From: Pseudomonadota bacterium
GTDB lineage: Bacteria > Pseudomonadota > Alphaproteobacteria > Rhizobiales > Beijerinckiaceae
DNA length: 64,000 bases
Assembly (NCBI GenBank): GCA_023386155.1
Contig: JAEWKH010000115.1
Coordinates: forward strand, 1 to 64,000
Reading direction: 5' to 3'
Position numbers and translations under genes: made by a program. Shown here in pieces: positions 59,534 through 64,000 of the stretch (position 1 is the first letter of the stretch; each line of letters begins with the position of its first letter). Below the pieces are notes generated by a model that was not told the DNA's origin, searched no databases, and was given only the letters and a program-made list of their open reading frames with translations.

Positions 59534-60868
59534 ATGCCCCAGACCTTCGACCTGATCCTCAAAGGCGGCACCGTCGTGAATCACGATGGACGCGCGGAGC
59601 GCGACATCGGCGTTCGCAACGGCCGGATCGCCGCCATCGGCGACCTGTCCCGGGCTTCCGCCGCGCGGGAGATCGATTGCCGGGGCCTGCACATCCTGCC
59701 CGGCGTCATCGACACCCAGGTGCATTTCCGCGAGCCGGGCCTCGACCACAAGGAGGACCTTGAAACGGGTTCCCGCTCGGCCGTCATGGGCGGCGTGACG
59801 ACAGTGTTCGAGATGCCCAACACCGATCCGCAGACCACGACGCCTGAGGCGCTCGCCGACAAGGTGCGGCGCGGGCATCACCGCATGCATTGCGACTTCG
59901 CCTTCTGGGTCGGCGGCACGCACGAGAACGCGGCCGATGTGCCGGACCTGGAGCGCCTGCCGGGCGCCGCCGGCATCAAGGTGTTCATGGGTTCGTCCAC
60001 CGGCTCGCTGCTCGTGGAGGATGATGAAGGCATCGCCAGCATCCTGCGCCGCACCCGCCGCCGCGCCGCCTTCCACTCGGAGGACGAGGCGATGCTGCGC
60101 GCGCGCAAGGGGCTTCGCGTCGAGGGCGATCCGAGCTCGCATCCGATCTGGCGCTCGGCGGAAGTGGCGTTGACTTGCACGCAGCGCCTCGTGCGCATCG
60201 CGCGGGATACGGGCGCGCGCATCCACGTGCTGCACATCACGACCGCCGAAGAAATGGTGCTCCTGAGGGATCACAAGGATCTCGTGACCGTGGAGGTCAC
60301 GCCGCATCACCTGACGCTGGCGGGCCCCGAGGATTACGAGCGTCTCGGCACCTATGTCCAGATGAATCCGCCCGTGCGCGACGAGGTGCATCGCGCAGCC
60401 CTCTGGCAGGGACTGGACGAGGGCATCGCGGACGTCCTCGGCTCCGACCACGCGCCGCACACGCGCGAGGAGAAGGACAAGACTTATCCCAACACGCCTT
60501 CCGGCATGACCGGCGTGCAGACCCTCGTGCCGATCATGCTCGACCACGTGAATGCGAGCCGGCTCACGCTGGAGCGCTTCGTTGACCTCACCAGCGCCGG
60601 CCCCAAGCGCCTCTTCGGCATCGCCAACAAGGGACGCATCGCGGTGGGCTACGATGCGGATTTCACCGTGGTCGATCTGAAGCGCACGGAGACCATCACC
60701 AACGACTGGATCGCCTCCAAATGCGGCTGGACGCCCTATGACGGCAAGCAGGTCACCGGCTGGCCCGTCGGCACGGTCGTGCGCGGCAATGTGGTGATGT
60801 GGGACGGATCGCTGGAGGCGCCGTCACTGGGTGAGGTGGTGCGGTTCGAGGAGACGGTGCAGAGATGA
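59534..60868 (+). CDS. pyrC: Dihydroorotase (class I)
   Basis: This enzyme converts N-carbamoylaspartate to dihydroorotate in pyrimidine synthesis. The 444-residue amidohydrolase has DTQVHFREPGLDHKEDLETG (zinc ligands in HFR), GTHENAADVPDLERLPGAAG, GIKVFMGSSTGSLLVEDDEG, and later HITTAEE, HHLTL and GSDHAPHT metal ligands. The start at 59534 matches the MPQTFDLILKGG family beginning; an upstream frame to 59462 is not needed. It stands without pyrB, so it may be one of two dihydroorotase paralogues often seen in this order. Confidence 0.9.
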   Translation: MPQTFDLILKGGTVVNHDGRAERDIGVRNGRIAAIGDLSRASAAREIDCRGLHILPGVIDTQVHFREPGLDHKEDLETGSRSAVMGGVTTVFEMPNTDPQTTTPEALADKVRRGHHRMHCDFAFWVGGTHENAADVPDLERLPGAAGIKVFMGSSTGSLLVEDDEGIASILRRTRRRAAFHSEDEAMLRARKGLRVEGDPSSHPIWRSAEVALTCTQRLVRIARDTGARIHVLHITTAEEMVLLRDHKDLVTVEVTPHHLTLAGPEDYERLGTYVQMNPPVRDEVHRAALWQGLDEGIADVLGSDHAPHTREEKDKTYPNTPSGMTGVQTLVPIMLDHVNASRLTLERFVDLTSAGPKRLFGIANKGRIAVGYDADFTVVDLKRTETITNDWIASKCGWTPYDGKQVTGWPVGTVVRGNVVMWDGSLEAPSLGEVVRFEETVQR

Positions 60869-60889
60869 CCCGAGAAGAGCCTTAAGCCC

Positions 60890-61681
60890 TTAGCTGAACT
60901 TCAGGATCTGAATGACGGTGTGAAGAGCTTCGTTGAGCTCCTTTACACTGACATCCTTGCGGATCGCAGTGGGCGTGATTCCTTCTGCGGGGTTCAACTC
61001 GAAACTGTCTCTGAAGAAGCGTTGTTCCACTCCAAAGCGAATGATTTTGCAGTCAGAATCTGCCGGGAATAAACCTGCCAGCTCAAGTGCGGAGCGAGAT
61101 GGAATACGTTTCGCTATAAACATCCGCAAATGTGGCAGGCACCCTCTCGGGAAGGCTCTGTTACCGAGTTCCGCTATTTCGCTCAGAACATCGTTTGTCG
61201 TGGCGGCATAAAGCGTGATGCATTGCCATCCGATATGTTGAAGGCGACGCTTTTCCAGCCATTCATCGTTTTGTTCATCAGTATAGCCGAGGAGAGAGCC
61301 CTCCATTCGCTCAAGCGCATCGCTCCATGGGTGCTTATCCATGAGTTTCTTGAGCAAGATGAATGCGTGAATGCGCCAGGCTTCATCTTTCAAGGCATAA
61401 AAACGTGTCCAGCGTCCTTTGATCCGACGCCCGTTCGACGTGTAGGGCTCCCAAAGTTCGCGCTCTTCATGTTTGACGAACTTGCCTAACCCGACTTGGC
61501 GTTCGAACTCTTTGTCGGGCTCCCACATATCATGGTCGTCAAAGATCATGTCGGAGAACCAAGCCAGCGGCTTGATGCCCTTCAGCATGAACTCGAGTTC
61601 GCGATTCGTATGAATTTCGTAGCTGAGTTCACGAAGATGGGAGGGGAGACCTTGATTCCTCCCCTGTTCATGATCCGACAT
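60890..61681 (-). CDS. Unknown protein, AT-richer accessory gene
   Basis: The 263-residue protein is not recognised. It is rich in charged residues and aromatic clusters (for example ELWEPYTSNGRRIKGRWTRF), with no signal peptide or membrane segment, so it is probably cytoplasmic. Its base composition is noticeably less GC-rich than pyrC and the genes after it. It is convergent with pyrC, 21 bases after that stop. These points suggest acquired DNA; family and function are unknown. Confidence 0.6.
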   Translation of the reverse strand: MSDHEQGRNQGLPSHLRELSYEIHTNRELEFMLKGIKPLAWFSDMIFDDHDMWEPDKEFERQVGLGKFVKHEERELWEPYTSNGRRIKGRWTRFYALKDEAWRIHAFILLKKLMDKHPWSDALERMEGSLLGYTDEQNDEWLEKRRLQHIGWQCITLYAATTNDVLSEIAELGNRAFPRGCLPHLRMFIAKRIPSRSALELAGLFPADSDCKIIRFGVEQRFFRDSFELNPAEGITPTAIRKDVSVKELNEALHTVIQILKFS

Positions 61682-61710
61682 GACTGATCCACACCAGAGG
61701 ACTCAGGCCC

Positions 61711-61974
61711 TCAATGCTTCAGCGCAATCACCATGGAGAATGCGCCACTGCGGATCTTGTCGGCGAGGGACGTTGCATATTCCGCAACGGCATCTTCGCC
61801 ATAGGTGGCGACGAGTTCGGTGAAGGCCGCGAAGAGGGCGGCCTGCGCCATGCAATCGCCGTCGAGCCCGTCGAGCTCGGCCTCGGCGAAGGCCTCGGTC
61901 ACATAGCTCAGGGCCGCCTGCTTGAGGGCGCTGAGTTCGGGCAGCTCGGTGAGAGGGACGTCGTTGTCGTTCAT
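61711..61974 (-). CDS. Small acidic protein of unknown function
   Basis: The 87-residue acidic helical protein contains ALSYVTEAFAEAELDGLDGD and FTELVATYGEDAVAEYATSL. AAAGGGG lies 11 bases before the ATG. No family is recognised. It is 29 bases upstream of, and on the same strand as, the AT-richer unknown gene, but its GC content looks native. Confidence 0.6.
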   Translation of the reverse strand: MNDNDVPLTELPELSALKQAALSYVTEAFAEAELDGLDGDCMAQAALFAAFTELVATYGEDAVAEYATSLADKIRSGAFSMVIALKH

Positions 61975-62353
61975 GATCCATGCCCCTTTGAAGGGGCGGC
62001 GCGCGAGTTCGGTTGAATCATTTCTAGACGTCGCGCCGACCCGCCGCCAGCATCACCTTGCAAGGAGGTTAACGCGAGAGGGGTTTTTCGGAAAAATGTG
62101 GATAAGAGGCGTTGGTGCAACACTCATTCCGCATCGTAAGCGCCCCCTGATCTTGATCTCATCCTGACGGTCTGACCGTTCACCTCTCGACGTCATCACC
62201 GCCTCGTGCCGGTGATCTCGATCGCAAAGGCATCGTGCTTTTCCAATCGGGATGGCCGGGACCGATCCATGGATCAAGTCCGGGGACGGCCATGACGGTG
62301 AGGAAGGTGACTTATCTGCCAAGCTCAGAGGAGAGGCGCCCCACTCCGCAACA
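61975..62353. other. Gene-free stretch with dispersed repeats
   Basis: No gene is seen in this 379-base gap. It contains TTGATCTCATCCTGACGGTCTGACC (about 62152-62176), similar to the tail of the ispE-flanking repeats, and the palindrome at 62252-62293. Confidence 0.5.
62252..62293. repeat. Palindromic repeat of the ATGGCCG family
   Basis: ATGGCCG (62252-62258) and CGGCCAT (62287-62293) form the outer stem, with GGATCAAGTCCGG inside. It is related to the elements at 14107, 11921 and 28722. It lies downstream of the TIGR02301-like gene and may terminate it. Confidence 0.65.
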
Positions 62354-62950
62354 TCACCCGCCGTAGCGGCCGGTGATGTTGCGGGCGAGCTGTTCGCCTT
62401 CGCTCAGGAAACGCACCGATGCTTCCTGGGCCGATGGGGTGCACATCCGGTAGGTGAGCGCGTAGGCCTGATAGCCCTTGTTGTAGGCGCCGGCGAGGCG
62501 CTCGCGCCGGCCGGGCGTGGTCCCTTCCGCATCGAGCAGGACCTGCATGCGCCGGCTCCATTCGGACCCGTCGGGCGCGCTGCAGAGAGGGCGCAGCATG
62601 GCGAGCGATCCCATGATCTCGGCGAGCCGCAGCAATTCCTTCTCGTAGGGCGCGGGCGGTGGCTCGACCGCCGGGGCGGGCTCCGCCTGCTGCTGCGGCT
62701 GCGATTGCTGGGCGGGTTTCTGCGATTGCTGGGGGCGGCGCTGCTGCTGGGGCTGCTGCGGGCGATATTGCGGCTGTTGCTGCGGCAAAGGTCGGTATTG
62801 CGGCGGATAGCCTGGCTGCGGCACGGGCTGGCCCGGTTGCGGCCGTGGCGGAAGGCCGAACAGCCGCTCGAAAAAGCCTTGAGCCGCTGCGGGCTGCGGC
62901 GCGGCCAGCCACAGGGCGGGCAGGACGAGGAGCAGGCCCTTGCGCGTCAT
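62354..62950 (-). CDS. TIGR02301-like exported alphaproteobacterial protein
   Basis: The 198-residue product has a signal peptide (MTRKGLLLVLPALWLAAPQP then AAAQG). A very proline/glutamine-rich low-complexity linker follows (about 35-95), then a C-terminal helical domain (YEKELLRLAEIMGSLAMLRP, LAGAYNKGYQAYALTYRMC) with two cysteines. This layout matches the uncharacterised TIGR02301 family. Its ATG overlaps the stop of the NUDIX gene by four bases, so the two are coupled. Confidence 0.8.
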   Translation of the reverse strand: MTRKGLLLVLPALWLAAPQPAAAQGFFERLFGLPPRPQPGQPVPQPGYPPQYRPLPQQQPQYRPQQPQQQRRPQQSQKPAQQSQPQQQAEPAPAVEPPPAPYEKELLRLAEIMGSLAMLRPLCSAPDGSEWSRRMQVLLDAEGTTPGRRERLAGAYNKGYQAYALTYRMCTPSAQEASVRFLSEGEQLARNITGRYGG

Positions 62951-63396
62951 GGCCGTGAATCCTGAAAGGCGAGCCGGAAGGCCTGCTCCAGAATCCCGGC
63001 GAGCCCTGCCGTCATCGGCAGATCGGCGATGTCCCGTTCCGTGATCCAACGGATTTCCTTTGCTTCCGGACCTGTCTGGGGTTCGCCCGAGACCCAGCGG
63101 GCGGCATGGGCGGCGATGACGACGTGATGCTTTATATGGCCTTTCTCGTCCCTTTCAATGAATTCGACAGGGGCGATCAGGCCGATGAGCCTGGCCTCAA
63201 CCCCGACCTCCTCGCGAAGTTCCCGAAGCGCGGCCTCACCCAGGGTCTCGCCGGTCTCGACCATCCCGCCCGGCAGCGAGAAAAGGCCCTCACTCGGCGG
63301 CTTGCCGCGGGCGGCGAGGAGGATGCGCCCGTCGCGGATCACCGCCACGGAGGCGGCGAGGATCGGGCGGGAGGGGTAGAGGCGGTCGCTGGTCAT
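62947..63396 (-). CDS. NUDIX hydrolase
   Basis: The 149-residue protein has the full Nudix box GGMVETGETLGEAALRELRE continuing EVGV, which binds divalent metal and cleaves nucleoside diphosphate derivatives. The start at 63396 gives the family beginning (RPILAASVAVIRDGRILL), and it overlaps the citrate synthase stop by four bases. The substrate is not predictable; it sits between a citrate synthase and a TIGR02301-like gene. Confidence 0.9.
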   Translation of the reverse strand: MTSDRLYPSRPILAASVAVIRDGRILLAARGKPPSEGLFSLPGGMVETGETLGEAALRELREEVGVEARLIGLIAPVEFIERDEKGHIKHHVVIAAHAARWVSGEPQTGPEAKEIRWITERDIADLPMTAGLAGILEQAFRLAFQDSRP

Positions 63397-64000
63397 CGGG
63401 ACAATGTCTGGGCGGGCGGTTCGTCGGCAGCCACATAGCGGGCCCGCGGCCGGATGAGGGCCGCCTGGCTGCGCTGCTCGATGGCATGGGCGAGCCATCC
63501 CGCCGTGCGTCCGATGGCGAAGATCGTAAACGCAGCCCCCACCGGCAGTCCATAGGCCCGTTCCGTCATGACGAGGGCCACGTCGATGCTGGGACCGCCG
63601 GAGACATTCGCGATCGTCTTCAGGGTCGTGGCGTCCGATGCCAGGAGGGGCACGCTTTCCAGGAGGGCCTGCGCCCGGGGATCGCCGTCCGGATAGAGGC
63701 GGTGCCGGAGCCCGGAGGGCGGCGTCGTGCCTGGTTCGTCCAGGAAGGCCCTGACCCGCTCGGTCATTCCGCCGTGATAGGGGCCGCTCAGGGTCACGAG
63801 ACCCGCGATGACCGCATTGCGCAGGGATGCGCCGGTCGAGGCCGTCACCCGCACGGCGAAAGCCGACGAACTGAGCTCGTGGTCGGCGCAGAGCACGAGC
63901 GCGCGCCGGATCGTGTCCGTGGCCTGCGGGGATGCCTTCCAGGCGGCGGCAAGGTGCCGATGGATCGGCTCGATCCCCGGCGCGATCCCGCTGGCGGCGG
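63393..64000 (-). CDS. Citrate synthase family protein, C-terminal part (runs off the window)
   Basis: The frame is open to base 64000 and continues outside. The visible 202 residues show the citrate synthase core ALVLCADHELSSSAFAVRVT, then STGASLRNAVIAGLVTLSGP and YHGG, and PNVSGG-like ANVSGGPSIDVALV. The first His (CADHEL) and the GPYHGG His correspond to active-site positions of the family. Many Hyphomicrobiales members have an N-terminal DNA-binding region, which cannot be judged here. The stop overlaps the NUDIX start. Confidence 0.88.
   Translation of the reverse strand, partial: AASGIAPGIEPIHRHLAAAWKASPQATDTIRRALVLCADHELSSSAFAVRVTASTGASLRNAVIAGLVTLSGPYHGGMTERVRAFLDEPGTTPPSGLRHRLYPDGDPRAQALLESVPLLASDATTLKTIANVSGGPSIDVALVMTERAYGLPVGAAFTIFAIGRTAGWLAHAIEQRSQAALIRPRARYVAADEPPAQTLSR

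Overview
This is a GC-rich alphaproteobacterial chromosome segment, most likely Hyphomicrobiales and close to Microvirga or Methylobacteriaceae. The lineage is inferred from gene order (ETF-QO, TPR protein, ispE; ispB, DUF2007, methyltransferase, S49 peptidase, glyQ, glyS, ppdK; xseB, dxs, tlyA, RNA methyltransferase), from a SAM-II type riboswitch, and from dispersed palindromic repeats of the kind common in that order. No search could be run. I saw no rRNA, tRNA, CRISPR array or transposase gene.

Layout. 0.5-2.6 kb (minus strand): an O6-alkylguanine repair protein behind an unusual locus, in which a HigA-type antitoxin is fused through a membrane helix to a GT51 peptidoglycan glycosyltransferase. 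It is preceded by a damaged HigB-like toxin frame and a perfect palindrome. 2.7-7.6 kb: ETF-QO, a secreted TPR protein and ispE, with ispE bracketed by inverted copies of a composite repeat. 7.9-9.1 kb: a solitary metQ behind a SAM-II riboswitch, a three-arm alternative hairpin and a possible 22-codon leader peptide. 9.3-11.9 kb: a very large RTX protein with a GH113-like hydrolase domain. 12-25 kb: ispB, DUF2007, methyltransferase, a small secreted protein, S49 peptidase, glyQ, an inserted DUF4262 gene, glyS with an AT-rich patch, an L,D-transpeptidase lipoprotein, a second RTX protein and ppdK. 25-33 kb: GFA protein, hybrid histidine kinase, small membrane protein, XRE/MmyB regulator, SleB-type hydrolase and an RTX metalloprotease. 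33-43.7 kb: MFS transporter, acuI, LysR/wrbA pair, tsaC, acyl-CoA dehydrogenase, SDR, CorA and an HMCES-type protein. 43.7-50.6 kb: a secreted CxxCH protein, then xseB-dxs...tlyA-RNA methyltransferase, interrupted by a Tat-exported superoxide dismutase. 50.6-64 kb: DUF2339 protein, phosphatase-HD-tag operon, AAC(6')-like/PaiB pair, second hybrid kinase, YgfZ, dihydroorotase, two AT-richer or unknown genes, TIGR02301-like protein, NUDIX and the C-terminal part of a citrate synthase.

Themes. The conserved housekeeping backbone is punctuated by accessory insertions: three RTX exoproteins that share one C-terminal secretion module, DUF4262 inside glyQS, sod inside dxs-tlyA, and unknown genes after pyrC. 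The strongest candidate for an undescribed system is the HigA-GT51 locus. Its architecture implies a membrane-anchored DNA-binding protein with a periplasmic cell-wall synthase domain, sitting beside a remnant toxin and a likely operator.
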